Part shown: piece after piece, positions 25,801-32,847 of the stretch
How positions within the stretch are numbered: position 1 is the first letter of the stretch
How the letters are laid out: each line of letters starts with the position of its first letter
Source of the DNA: VRUE01 sp963702705
Lineage (GTDB): Bacteria > Actinomycetota > Thermoleophilia > Solirubrobacterales > 70-9
DNA: 64,000 nt
Direction: 5' to 3'
Assembly (NCBI GenBank): GCA_963702705.1
Contig: CAVPDR010000002.1
Location: forward strand, 744,001 to 808,000
Position numbers and translations under genes: made by a program
The notes under the pieces: generated by a model
What the model was told of the DNA's origin: nothing
Database searches by the model: none
What the model saw: only the letters and a program-made list of their open reading frames with translations

Positions 25801-27851
25801 CAGGAGACGTCTTCGAGCAAGGCGCCGCTAAGTGCGGGGGTCGTTTGGAGCGTCCACCCCGTGGAGGTGAGGCGCTCGGCGAGGATGCGCTTTTTGCTTT
25901 CTTTTTCGTAGTAGCCGACGGCGGTGCATTCTGAGGCCGAGGTGCAGGCGATCGCGTTCAGGTGCAGGTTGGTGGCGCCTTCGGGGACGATCGGTTTGTA
26001 TTTGGTGTAGAGGGAGCCATACCAGGAGCTTTCTTCTGCTTCGTATTCGTAGCGTTCGACCAGCACTTCGTTTGCCGAGCCCTGGGTGCCGACCGCCCAG
26101 CACACGGTGGTCGTCGGGCAGGAGACGTCGATCGGGGAGCGGCCTTTGGCAGTGGCGCTGAGGCTCCATGCTTTGCCGTTCCAGGTCTCCCCGATGGCCT
26201 CGCCTTCGCTGGCCGAGGAGTGGCCGACGGCGAGGCAGGAGCTGACCGAGGGGCAGGCGACATCGCTTAGGTAGCTGGTGCTGGCGGCTTTGGGGCTGGG
26301 AGGGGATTCGAGGGTCCAAGAGCCCCCGACCCGCTCGGCCAGCGTCGCCGTTTCCCCTCCCCCTTCGCTCTTGCCGACCGCCGTGCAGACAGAGGCTTCG
26401 GGGCAGGCGACGCCTGAGAGCCAGGCGGTTTTGCCTTTGGGGGTGAGCGCTGCCTGGGTCGCCCATTCTTTGCCGTTGTAGGCGAGGGCCAGGGCGCCGC
26501 CGCCTTCGGCGTTGTGACCTGTCGCCAGGCAGTAGCTCGTGGTCGGGCAGGAGACGGCTTCCAGGGTGGAGGCGGCTTTTAGTTTGGGCAGGGTGGTGGA
26601 GGAGAATTTGGCGCCGTCATAGGTGTCGGCGATCGGAGACTGTTCGCCTTCTTCGTTTTGGAAGGTCCCGGTGGCTGCGCAAAAAGAGGTGGTGGGGCAG
26701 GAAACCGAGGTGAGCGCGGACTGGTGCCATTCGCCTGCTTCTTTTAGTTTGGGAGCCGGCACCGTCACGCCGCTCCATTCTTTGCCGCTCCAGCGCTCGG
26801 CGAGCGGTTCCTGGTAGCCGGAGACCGTCTGGTAGCCGACCGCGATGCAGTTTGAGCCAGAAGTGCAGGAGACGTCTTCGAGCAAGGCGCCGCTAAGTGC
26901 GGGGGTCGTTTGGAGCGTCCACCCCGTGGAGGTGAGGCGCTCGGCGAGGATGCGCTTTTTGCTTTCTTTTTCGTAGTAGCCGACGGCGGTGCATTCTGAG
27001 GCCGAGGTGCAGGCGATCGCGTTCAGGTGCAGGTTGGTGGCGCCTTCGGGGACGATCGGTTTGTATTTGGTGTAGAGGGAGCCATACCAGGAGCTTTCTT
27101 CTGCTTCGTATTCGTAGCGTTCGACCAGCACTTCGTTTGCCGAGCCCTGGGTGCCGACCGCCCAGCACACGGTGGTCGTCGGGCAGGAGACGTCGATCGG
27201 GGAGCGGCCTTTGGCAGTGGCGCTGAGGCTCCATGCTTTGCCGTTCCAGGTCTCCCCGATGGCCTCGCCTTCGCTGGCCGAGGAGTGGCCGACGGCGAGG
27301 CAGGAGCTGACCGAGGGGCAGGCGACATCGCTTAGGTAGCTGGTGCTGGCGGCTTTGGGGCTGGGAGGGGATTCGAGGGTCCAATCACCGAAGTCCGCGA
27401 ACGTTTCGTCTTTGCCGTAGCCGGTGCCGAAGGCGTTGCTGGCAACGACGCGGAAGTGGTAGACCGTTTTCGCTTCGATTTTTCCGATGAGCTGACTGAC
27501 GGCGACTGCCGTCGTGCCCGAGCCGATCGATTCGGCGCTTGCCGGAACCGAAGAACCGTAGGCTTCGCTCGTTCCGTATTCGAATTTGTAGGTGGTGGCG
27601 GAGCCGTGGGGGTTGACGGTTGCGTTCAGCCTTACGGTCGGGATCGTGACTTCGGTCGCGGCCACCGTGGTCGCGGTTGGGGCTTCGCCTGCGTAGGCGG
27701 CCGGGACGGCGAAGATCGCGAGGGCAGCGATCGCGGCAAGAAGCACTGCCGCCGTCAGCCGCCCCTGAAATCCGAACCTGACCGCCGAGCGCCGAGCACG
27801 CTTTGAGTCGGCCGTCCCGACTAACCCCATCAATCCGCCTCTCATGAACAC
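19854..27851 (-). CDS. Giant secreted Rhs/YD-repeat protein with duplicated propeller domain
   Basis: A 2665-residue secreted protein. Order: basic N-terminus and signal peptide (cleavage near 54, PAAYAG); a fibronectin-like module (58-150); two identical 351-residue units (about 156-507 and 511-862), each with seven repeats of the form C-x(5)-C-x-A-V/T-G; a second fibronectin-like module; a start-of-Rhs segment (TRTDVSIPVPGTEANLEFTR) near 1200; YD repeats such as YDELGRPIEYLDADG; an inserted Cys-containing domain (about 2160-2335); the Rhs core end RFLSPDPI and DPINGYDLTG near 2510-2540; then a 125-residue variable tip. Known Rhs proteins form a shell around a toxic tip. GTG 27851 is chosen because GGGAGG lies six bases upstream. 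Confidence 0.9.
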   Translation of the reverse strand: MFMRGGLMGLVGTADSKRARRSAVRFGFQGRLTAAVLLAAIAALAIFAVPAAYAGEAPTATTVAATEVTIPTVRLNATVNPHGSATTYKFEYGTSEAYGSSVPASAESIGSGTTAVAVSQLIGKIEAKTVYHFRVVASNAFGTGYGKDETFADFGDWTLESPPSPKAASTSYLSDVACPSVSSCLAVGHSSASEGEAIGETWNGKAWSLSATAKGRSPIDVSCPTTTVCWAVGTQGSANEVLVERYEYEAEESSWYGSLYTKYKPIVPEGATNLHLNAIACTSASECTAVGYYEKESKKRILAERLTSTGWTLQTTPALSGALLEDVSCTSGSNCIAVGYQTVSGYQEPLAERWSGKEWSGVTVPAPKLKEAGEWHQSALTSVSCPTTSFCAATGTFQNEEGEQSPIADTYDGAKFSSTTLPKLKAASTLEAVSCPTTSYCLATGHNAEGGGALALAYNGKEWATQAALTPKGKTAWLSGVACPEASVCTAVGKSEGGGETATLAERVGGSWTLESPPSPKAASTSYLSDVACPSVSSCLAVGHSSASEGEAIGETWNGKAWSLSATAKGRSPIDVSCPTTTVCWAVGTQGSANEVLVERYEYEAEESSWYGSLYTKYKPIVPEGATNLHLNAIACTSASECTAVGYYEKESKKRILAERLTSTGWTLQTTPALSGALLEDVSCTSGSNCIAVGYQTVSGYQEPLAERWSGKEWSGVTVPAPKLKEAGEWHQSALTSVSCPTTSFCAATGTFQNEEGEQSPIADTYDGAKFSSTTLPKLKAASTLEAVSCPTTSYCLATGHNAEGGGALALAYNGKEWATQAALTPKGKTAWLSGVACPEASVCTAVGKSEGGGETATLAERSELAPPTATTEAVTAVLPEGATLKATVNPRGRETSYQFEYGTSTSYGASVPAKAKSIGSGTSAVAVSEAIAGLKESTTYHYRISASSIDGTGLGEDKTLTTKTRPQTTITSPQPSYTSHESWPVEFKSDKSGSSFKCGLDEGETPTKTCTSAYTLPEKLKEGPHTFVVAAKDSEGIEDATPAKWAFNTAIYPDAPSTSKLTSPDEGAKSASYLTLASEWKKPAEGAGVSSLAYQVKAPSWPAFQSIPTEYLWDSEGAHPGSVLEVAEGAASSPPLFFDLKAYAEAEGWAPIEGLQLRAVFNGGASVAGASQPVTATYSRFAGGSGDAVEQVGPASVDLLTGAFAMTRTDVSIPVPGTEANLEFTRTYNSAWGANEKTNSKTLGQMWQPSAPVEAEYEEEAWQKLLVQSEPEVPAVFEKACWNKEGEEVSCTSANEPCDEAHFCEKWEAEAAIPARHWVEVLDNAGAGISFERTGTSAPYTYVPPEEAKEYKLIESGKTFILTEANGTKTEFSENGTTNEYQPSAISFAGTSKTAQLTYAISEGKERLTMETGPAPAGVTCNPLESEEHYAPKTAGCRSLKFTYINFVIEGGSNEQRLNHITYYDSSGSGKGQVVAEYGYYSASGNLSEEWDPRVTPEVLKERYAYESTKDARLTRLTPAGEKPWEFAYYPAGSGGAYEAKLKSVNRASLLKSPATATTTIAYDVPISGEGAPYDLAASAIAEWGQSDYPVDATAIFPPTEVPAEKPSDYDLATVHYLDPGGHEVNTAQPSPPGVEGDSITTAEADIHGNVVRELSAQNRLRALQAEDPVERSQQLDSHSEYSADGTEMLQSWGPLHEVHLESGKTAEARLHTEVKYDEGAPELKEGETAPRLPTTETSGAAIPGEKADVDSRTTKTEYDWKLRRPTKQITDPTGLNLISTTVYNEAGQVTQERQPSDTEGKKAGTTKTIYWTAAANSEESKCGLKPEWAGLPCLIKPGAEASPAEGNPLLPWTKFTKYSSLDQPVETYEGTEYSAGRLTSTTYDAAGRPVTVHQTGEGTALPTVETTYNEQTGLPESQHFACETKCESFDTQEVKTTYDELGRPIEYLDADGNKSGLAYDLLGRPVLTSDGKGVQEVVYDEDSGLATEMTDSAAGTFKATYNADGQMTEQLLPNGLAQKLAYGPEGTALSLQYVKESGCSSACTWLSFDREDSIQGQVLSEESTLGSNSYSYDKAGRLTQARETPTGETCTTRSYAFDKDSNRTSKTTYAAAKGGGCGTEAEAAKQTYSYDSADRLIGDGVEYDDLGRITTLPARYAGPPEAWRIGAKTLAERKLESASLSSSGSLVLNFPTWSVKLECTMNSYGKLSGTEGIEESFELSECALYAVEGGKKGKKLSCGTIKASMPTYKGTASGMHINLNTGESCLYGEMELPVSSFHHKFPNEEAQKLPVESTGKASFGSNPVEVSASSTWQLSGAQTGEKLGFTASGPVANEGELTTSYYVNNLTRSQGQGGVTNTYGLDASFRQRERITISGSEEDTEIYHYAGGLDSPAWVEEVNGAEATWTRSIPAMGGSLGAIETDTGEVTLQLVNIHGDVVATAEDKPEAAAVLSTQRFDEFGNPLQSGSLAGGSAEYGWLGGKKRRTQLSSGVIQMGVRSYVPTLGRFLSPDPIKGGSANAYDYANADPINGYDLTGEWGGGVSTWLKKAARRANKRHAIVIRFNNKRGAERFLHYLKHATNFLARMQHKVDKWHAQDIREMQERAAKTAGEGRAAGDENAHACKWIAEGAAVAGIGLAFVSGPLGLAVTVFGASAGAGDVADSC
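25267..26319. repeat. 1053-bp direct repeat inside the Rhs gene, copy B
   Basis: Every stretch compared is identical to 26332-27384 (offset 1065 bp); only 12 bp separate the two copies. It encodes one complete seven-repeat unit. Identity at synonymous sites implies very recent duplication or ongoing gene conversion. Confidence 0.92.
26332..27384. repeat. 1053-bp direct repeat inside the Rhs gene, copy A
   Basis: Partner of 25267-26319, closer to the protein's N-terminus. The junction between units encodes GGS-type residues; the repeat boundaries fall at WTLESPPSPKAAS and TATLAER, i.e. between whole propeller units. Confidence 0.92.
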
Positions 27852-28149
27852 TGAATTCCTCCCTGCCGTTGCCAACCAAATCGATTCCAAAACCACTAAT
27901 GGTTTTCTTGGAACATCCGGGGTTTGACTTCGATATGCGGGCGGCACCCTATACACATATGCAAGGAATTTGACTCGCCCATACAAAAATTCCTAATAAT
28001 TTGGAGCGAGGCAGTTTGCCCGGTGGAATTTTGCTCAGTGCGGAAGGTGGCTCTGAAAAACCGAGCTCAGCCGGACGGATCACTCAAGGCGCAAGCCGCT
28101 CAAACCGGCGGCGCCAGCTCAGGTCAGTCGAGATCGGCGAACTGACAGC
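27852..28149. other. AT-richer leader region between the Rhs gene and the acyltransferase-like gene
   Basis: No gene seen. The region is the most AT-rich of the window and should hold the Rhs promoter. Two imperfect hairpins are visible: around 27884-27913 (AAAACC / GGTTTT) and an 8-bp perfect one, AGGAATTT / AAATTCCT, at 27964-27994. A specific promoter could not be fixed. Confidence 0.5.
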
Positions 28150-29301
28150 TCAGGCCACTGGATTGCCCAAGACCCTCTCGTAGACCCGGTACTTCTTGAC
28201 CACCTTGCCGCCCATGCCTTCCATGGCGCGGTTCATCGGCCCGTTGGTCTCGAGGATCCAGCCCATCTCGCCGCCTTCGATCGTGCCGGGCCGGGCCGCG
28301 GTCTCGAGGTGCTTGAGGTAAAGCCCGGCGGCAACGCCGCTGTGGCGATAGTCGTGCTTGACGCCGAGGGCGAAGACGCGCAGCTGGTCGATCTTGCCCT
28401 TGCCGAGCAGGAAGCGCAACCAGCCGAAGGGAAGCAAGCGGCCGTTCAGCTTCGCCAAGACCTGGTTGATGTCGGGGAGGGTCAGGGCGGCGCCGACGAC
28501 CTCGCCGTCCTTTTCGGCCATGTAGGCCCAGTCCTCGTCGATCACCTGCTTCAGATTCTTGGCCTGGAACTCGACCTCGGCGTCGGTGATCGGGACGAAG
28601 CCCCAGTTATCGCCCCAGGCCTCGTTGTAGACGTCCATGAAGCGGCGCACCTCACCCGCCATGTCGCGCTTGCGCATGTTGCGGATCGCGATGCCTTCGT
28701 CGTGCAGCGCCTTTGCAGCGGCGGCGTGGATCGAGGGATCGAAGCGCTCGCCCTCCTTGAGGTCGCCGAACTGCAGTTCCCACATCTGAACGTCCATCGC
28801 CTTCTCGAAGCCCTCGGCCTCGATCAGCTCGCGGTAGTGCGGCGGGTGCCAGGGCTCGAGGATCATCGGCCGCCGGTCAAAGCCATCGATGAGGATGCCG
28901 ATCTCGTCGTTGGTCGTGAAGTCCATCGGCCCGAGGATCCGGCCGCGGCCCTTGCCCCGCGCCCACTCGGTCGCGGCGTCGAGCAGGGCGGCGGCAACCG
29001 CCGGGTCGTTCGCGGTCTCGAAGAAGCCGAACATCGCGTCGCTGCCCCCCTGGTACTCGTCCCAGCGGTGGTCGACGTGGGCGCTGATCCGGCCGACCGC
29101 CTCGCCGTCGCGCTCGGCGATCAGGAACTCGGCCTCGCCGTGCTCGAACCAGGGGTTCTTCTTCGGGTTGAGGAACTCCATCCGCTCGAAGACCAGCGGC
29201 GCCACCCACTGCGGCTGATCGCGGTGCAGGGCGAACGGCACCTTGACGAAGCGCTTCAGCTCGCGCTTGTTGCGGACCGGCCGAATCGACACGTTTGCCA
29301 C
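28150..29301 (-). CDS. GNAT-like acyltransferase, unknown substrate
   Basis: A 383-residue cytoplasmic protein related to the GNAT fold: the segment FALGVKHDYRHSGVAAGLYL near residue 315 matches the acyl-CoA-binding R/Q-x-x-G-x-G/A region, and an N-terminal half (LHRDQPQWVAPLVFERMEFL, EAEFLIAERDGEAVGRISAH) looks like a second, degenerate copy. GTG start. The gene is divergent from the alpha-oxoamine synthase, with 25 bp between the starts, so joint regulation is likely. The pairing could mean that both act on an amino-ketone or sphingoid-like lipid, which is only a guess. Confidence 0.75.
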   Translation of the reverse strand: MANVSIRPVRNKRELKRFVKVPFALHRDQPQWVAPLVFERMEFLNPKKNPWFEHGEAEFLIAERDGEAVGRISAHVDHRWDEYQGGSDAMFGFFETANDPAVAAALLDAATEWARGKGRGRILGPMDFTTNDEIGILIDGFDRRPMILEPWHPPHYRELIEAEGFEKAMDVQMWELQFGDLKEGERFDPSIHAAAAKALHDEGIAIRNMRKRDMAGEVRRFMDVYNEAWGDNWGFVPITDAEVEFQAKNLKQVIDEDWAYMAEKDGEVVGAALTLPDINQVLAKLNGRLLPFGWLRFLLGKGKIDQLRVFALGVKHDYRHSGVAAGLYLKHLETAARPGTIEGGEMGWILETNGPMNRAMEGMGGKVVKKYRVYERVLGNPVA

Positions 29302-29326
29302 GGGGTCCGGAACCTACACTCTGGCC

Positions 29327-30586
29327 ATGAGCGAAACCGCCAAGGCCCCGATCGACGTCTTCGAGAAGGCGCGCAACCACGACCGCCTCGAGCAGCTGGA
29401 AGCGGCCAAACAGCAGGACCTGCTCCCCTACTTCCGCCTGCTCACCTCACAGGCGGGCCCGGTGGTCGAGATGGAGGGGCGGGAGACGATCATGCTCGGC
29501 TCCAACAACTACCTCGGCCTGACCGGTGACGAGCGGGTCAAGCAGGCGGCTCGCGACGCTCTGGAGACCTACGGCACCGGGGTCACCGGCTCACGCCTGC
29601 TGAACGGGACAACGCCGCTGCACATCGAGCTCGAGCGCGAGCTCGCCGAGTGGATGCGGACCGAGGACGCGATCGTCTTCTCCACCGGCTACCAATCGAA
29701 CCTGGGCACGATCGGGACGATCCTCGGCCCCGGCGACACGGTCATCGTCGACTCCGGCGACCACGCCTCGATCCTCGACGGCTGCCGCCTCGCCGGCGCC
29801 AAGTTGCGGCCCTTCCGCCACAACCGCATGGACAAGCTGGAGAAGATGCTGCAGCGGGCGGCTGCCGACGGCGGCGGCGTGCTCGTCGTCGTCGACGGCG
29901 TCTTCTCGATGGAGGGCGACGTCTGCAACCTGCCGCGGATCGTCGAGCTCTGCAAGGCCTACGGCGCCCGCCTGATGGTCGACGAGGCTCACGGCGCCGG
30001 TGTGCTCGGCGCCCGCGGCGCCGGCGCCTGCGAGCTCTTCGGGCTCGAGGAGGAGGTCGACCTGCGGATGGGCACCTTCTCCAAGAGCCTCGCCTCCTGC
30101 GGCGGCTTCGTCGCCGGCCCCGCCGACGTGATCGAGTACCTGCGGATCAGCTCGCGCTCCTTCGTCTTCAGCGCCTCGGCGGTTCCGGCCGCGGTCGGTG
30201 CCGCGCTCGAGGCGCTGCGCGTGATTCGCTCCGACGGGCCGCGACTATTCGAGGCGCTGCTGGCCAACGCCGAGTACCTGCGCGAGGGCCTGCGCCACCT
30301 CGGGCTGAAGGTGATCGAGCCCGGGACCCTGCCCGACGGTACCGTCGCCACGACGCCGGTCGTACCGGTCCTCGTCGGCGACGACTGGCAGGCGGTGCTG
30401 CTCTGGAAGGCGCTATTCGACGCCGGCGTCTACACCAACGTCGCGATCCACCCTGCGGTCCAGCCCGGCGGCGCGCTGCTCCGCACCAGCCTGATGGCAA
30501 CCCACGAGCGCGAGCACCTCAATGCAGCCCTCGGGACGATCGCCCGCGTGATCGACGACTTCCCCGAACTACCCCGCTCGGGGTAG
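29327..30586 (+). CDS. Alpha-oxoamine synthase (KBL/BioF/SPT family), PLP-dependent
   Basis: A 419-residue PLP enzyme that condenses an amino acid with an acyl-CoA, releasing CO2. Features: the GSNNYLGLTGD start of the fold, GSRLLNGT, the DEAHGAGVLG cofactor motif and the Schiff-base Lys at about 253 in GTFSKSLAS. Family members make 2-amino-3-ketobutyrate (Kbl), 8-amino-7-oxononanoate (BioF) or ketosphinganine (SPT); no threonine dehydrogenase or biotin genes are nearby, so the product is open. ATG 29327 was preferred over upstream in-frame sequence that is antisense to the divergent gene. A hairpin spans the stop codon. Confidence 0.9.
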   Translation: MSETAKAPIDVFEKARNHDRLEQLEAAKQQDLLPYFRLLTSQAGPVVEMEGRETIMLGSNNYLGLTGDERVKQAARDALETYGTGVTGSRLLNGTTPLHIELERELAEWMRTEDAIVFSTGYQSNLGTIGTILGPGDTVIVDSGDHASILDGCRLAGAKLRPFRHNRMDKLEKMLQRAAADGGGVLVVVDGVFSMEGDVCNLPRIVELCKAYGARLMVDEAHGAGVLGARGAGACELFGLEEEVDLRMGTFSKSLASCGGFVAGPADVIEYLRISSRSFVFSASAVPAAVGAALEALRVIRSDGPRLFEALLANAEYLREGLRHLGLKVIEPGTLPDGTVATTPVVPVLVGDDWQAVLLWKALFDAGVYTNVAIHPAVQPGGALLRTSLMATHEREHLNAALGTIARVIDDFPELPRSG

Positions 30587-30588
30587 TT
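30567..30588 (+). terminator. Hairpin across the stop codon of the oxoamine synthase
   Basis: Perfect 10-bp arms (AACTACCCCG / CGGGGTAGTT) with a two-base centre include the TAG stop and are followed by a short T-rich stretch (TTTC). Probably a weak intrinsic terminator. Confidence 0.6.
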
Positions 30589-30677
30589 TCGTGCCTCGCC
30601 GAAATTCGGCAGGGCATTGGCCGGCCTGAAAAAGATGCTCTTAGCGACCGCGCCGCCATTGCTTTCGCGAGTTCGGG

Positions 30678-30706
30678 TTGACGCTCCCCGCACCCAGCGC
30701 ATAGCT
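30678..30706 (+). promoter_or_regulatory. Possible sigma-70-type promoter for the mIHF gene
   Basis: TTGACG, 17 bases, then ATAGCT, about 135 bp before the mIHF start. The long leader also contains a hairpin (CGGCAGAG / CTCTGCCG, 30746-30768). Spacing is ideal but the -10 match is only moderate. Confidence 0.35.
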
Positions 30707-30840
30707 TGCTCTCCGCGCCGTCGCATCCCGGGGCAGGGAAGCGAACGGCAGAGCTCTCATCTCTGCCGGGCCAGTACTCGTTGTCCACGGTTCGGCGCGC
30801 GAAACCCAGTCAGTCAACGACCCGAAAGGGAGGAGTCCAA

Positions 30841-31212
30841 GTGGACGCAGCTTCGATCGCCCCTGCTCAGACGACCGCATCCGCGAGCAAGGCCCCACAG
30901 CACATGCAGGCCCTTGCCCGCGCCAATCGCGTGCGCCTTGCGAGGGCCGAGTTGAAGCGCTCGATCGCGCGGGGTGATCTCGATGCCGCCGACGTCGTCC
31001 GCGACTGCCCCTGGGAGACCGAGAGCATGACCCTCGCCGAGCTGTTGACCAGCCAGCGCCGCTGGGGCCGCACCCGGGCCCGCAAGTTCCTGCTCGGCGT
31101 GGCGCTGAATGAGAACAAGCGCCTCGGCACCCTCACCTCCCGCCAGCGCGCTCTGCTCTCGACCGAGCTGGGGGCACGCGACACGAGCGAACAACCGGCC
31201 GTGTTGGTCTAA
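30841..31212 (+). CDS. mihF: Actinobacterial integration host factor (mIHF-like) nucleoid protein
   Basis: A 123-residue DNA-binding protein. From residue 22 it carries the mIHF signature: ALARANRVRLARAELKRSIA, WETESMTLAELLTSQRRWGR and TRARKFLLGVALNENKRLGT, ending TSRQRALLS. mIHF (known from mycobacteria and streptomycetes) binds and bends DNA and is needed for nucleoid organisation and phage integration. GTG 30841 is chosen for its AGGGAGGAG site six bases upstream; earlier in-frame sequence is leader. The N-terminal 20 residues are a disordered Ala/Thr/Gln extension. Confidence 0.93.
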   Translation: MDAASIAPAQTTASASKAPQHMQALARANRVRLARAELKRSIARGDLDAADVVRDCPWETESMTLAELLTSQRRWGRTRARKFLLGVALNENKRLGTLTSRQRALLSTELGARDTSEQPAVLV

Positions 31213-31625
31213 CCAGAGCCCCCGCCGAGACGGCCGACCCGGAAGGAAAGGCCGCCCGAGGCGCGTTGAAAAGCTCTGCGCAGAGCGATGAAAGCGATCA
31301 GGAAGGCGATCGCCCCCACCCCGAGGCAGATCGCCAGGATCAGCTTGGCCAGATAGAAGAGGGAGCCAACGACCAGTACGAAGACAACGCCGGCGAGCAG
31401 CGTGGTGTGCGACCGGTAGCCGGCAAAATGCTCGGTCGCCGCGGTGGCCATCCCGCCGAGGCCGGCAAGGACGACGCCGAGCGCGACCGCGGTGACGTTG
31501 CCGCCGAAGAACCCAACCGCCAGGGCGACGATGCCCACCAGCACGGTCAACTCGGCAAGCGGGAAGTCCCCCCAGGGCGCCGGTGGCCGCTGATCCGGTC
31601 CCGGTCTATCGCTCAACGGCCGCAA
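31209..31625 (-). CDS. Four-helix membrane protein, unknown function
   Basis: A 138-residue protein with four hydrophobic helices (LTVLVGIVALAVGFFGG; VALGVVLAGLGGMATA; TTLLAGVVFVLVVGSLFYLA; LAICLGVGAIAFLIAFIAL), a Pro-rich N-terminus and a Gly-rich C-terminus. No family recognised. It is convergent with the mIHF gene (stop codons overlap) and its start overlaps the preceding minus-strand gene by 20 nt, so it is probably the second gene of that unit. Confidence 0.65.
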   Translation of the reverse strand: MRPLSDRPGPDQRPPAPWGDFPLAELTVLVGIVALAVGFFGGNVTAVALGVVLAGLGGMATAATEHFAGYRSHTTLLAGVVFVLVVGSLFYLAKLILAICLGVGAIAFLIAFIALRRAFQRASGGLSFRVGRLGGGSG

Positions 31626-32100
31626 GCCGCCCGGATAACGGACATCCGGAGGAGACCTTGACCCGCCACCAGCCCATCAGCATTCCCAGCGGCCCGAGGA
31701 GGGGGCGCGAGTGCCAGTGGCCACAGCCCGGCTCGCCGACATCGGCGCGCGAGATCCGCAGCCACTTGTGCTCCGCCGGTGCATCCAACATCCGCCGCAG
31801 CAGTTCGCGGTTGCTGGTCTCGAGTTCGTCCTGCTCCAAGAGCGCCACGCGGGCGGCCGAGATCCGCTCGGCAAGGGCGTCCCGCACCCGCTCCAACTCC
31901 CCGAGGCCCGCCACCCGCGGCTCCGAGCAATGACCCGGGACGGCGGTGTCGATGGCGATACGGGGAAACGCCTCAGCGGCGAGCGCGGAAAGTCGGTGCT
32001 CGAGGCGGCCGATCTGGCGCCGCAGCTCGGCGCGCGCGAGGCGCTCGTCGCCTCCCACTCGAAGCGTCGTGAGGGTGTCTCGATCGAGCAGATCAGGCAT
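31606..32100 (-). CDS. Conserved helical protein with C-terminal Trp/Gly motif, unknown function
   Basis: A 164-residue protein. The first 115 residues are helical and charged, likely coiled coil (ARAELRRQIGRLEHRLSALA; RISAARVALLEQDELETSNR). The tail is distinctive: GCGHWHSRPLLGPLGMLMGW followed by WRVKVSSGCP, with two cysteines and two histidines that might bind metal. No known family recognised. ATG start; the 3' end overlaps the start of the four-helix membrane protein by 20 nt. Confidence 0.7.
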   Translation of the reverse strand: MPDLLDRDTLTTLRVGGDERLARAELRRQIGRLEHRLSALAAEAFPRIAIDTAVPGHCSEPRVAGLGELERVRDALAERISAARVALLEQDELETSNRELLRRMLDAPAEHKWLRISRADVGEPGCGHWHSRPLLGPLGMLMGWWRVKVSSGCPLSGRLAAVER

Positions 32101-32178
32101 AGGGACCGGTTCGAGTGTAAATCACCGGCTCGCGGCCGAAAAAGAGAAACTGGTTAAGGAGAGCCGAACGGCGAGGCG

Positions 32179-32847
32179 TCAGGCGCCGATCGCCGCCGCG
32201 GCGATCCAGAGCGCCTCGTCGATCGCCGCCTGCGGAACCCCCTTGACCTGGACGGCGACAAGGGCGAGCCGGCGGGTTGCAGGCTCGAGCCGCCCGTTGC
32301 CGGAGGCCGCGCCGAAAAGGAGCTCCAGCGGCGCCCGCTCGTCGGCGATCGTCAGCGTTCCCTGCGCCAGCTCCCCCGGCTTGCCGGGCAGCGACTCGCC
32401 GGGGGCCGAATCGCGGATGCAGAGGCGCCCGTTGATCTGGGCCGCATCGAAGGCGCGCAGGGCGACGCCGGTCTCGACGGTGGCGATGGTGAGAGCGTCG
32501 GCCGGCATCCCGCGGCTGGCAAAGGCGCCATCGTGGAGCCGGTCCAGGGCGAGCTGCTCGACCGGGGTGCGGGTGCGATCGGGGTCGAGGCCGATCTGAC
32601 GGAAGAAGACCCGGTAGGCCCAAGGAATCGGACGCTCGCGCATGTGGATCGCGTGCGAGCCGTAGAAGCGATCTGAGAGGTCGCGCAGCCGCCTCCGCAC
32701 CGGCTCAGGGGTGCGCGCCTGACCACCGTCGACCTCGACCCAGGAGAGCGCGAGGCCGGGGAACTCGGCGGCGATGTGCGGAGCAACCCATCCCTGCTCC
32801 GGCAGGGGCTCCCAGTCGCGCTCCGAACCCGCGGCTTCAATGCTCAT
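32179..32847 (-). CDS. B3/B4 (PheT-like tRNA-editing) domain protein
   Basis: A 222-residue stand-alone B3/B4 domain, homologous to the editing domain of phenylalanyl-tRNA synthetase beta subunits. Segments such as IPWAYRVFFRQIGLDPDRTR, followed by a conserved LALDRLHDG and a strand-rich second half, fit this family. Free-standing members are thought to hydrolyse mischarged tRNA or small aminoacyl compounds; the substrate here is unknown. ATG 32847 has GGAAGGAGG upstream and lies 11 nt inside the thioredoxin-like gene, so it is the last gene of the lipid-transport-like cluster. Confidence 0.8.
   Translation of the reverse strand: MSIEAAGSERDWEPLPEQGWVAPHIAAEFPGLALSWVEVDGGQARTPEPVRRRLRDLSDRFYGSHAIHMRERPIPWAYRVFFRQIGLDPDRTRTPVEQLALDRLHDGAFASRGMPADALTIATVETGVALRAFDAAQINGRLCIRDSAPGESLPGKPGELAQGTLTIADERAPLELLFGAASGNGRLEPATRRLALVAVQVKGVPQAAIDEALWIAAAAIGA

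Noticed and set aside
19854..27851. CRISPR array suspected because of many short repeats
   Set aside because: The repeats are in-frame protein repeats of about 150 bp with diverged DNA, not 25-37 bp direct repeats with unique spacers.
32130..32150. GGCCGAAAAAGAG near the B3/B4 gene end as a possible degenerate element
   Set aside because: No inverted partner within 100 bp.
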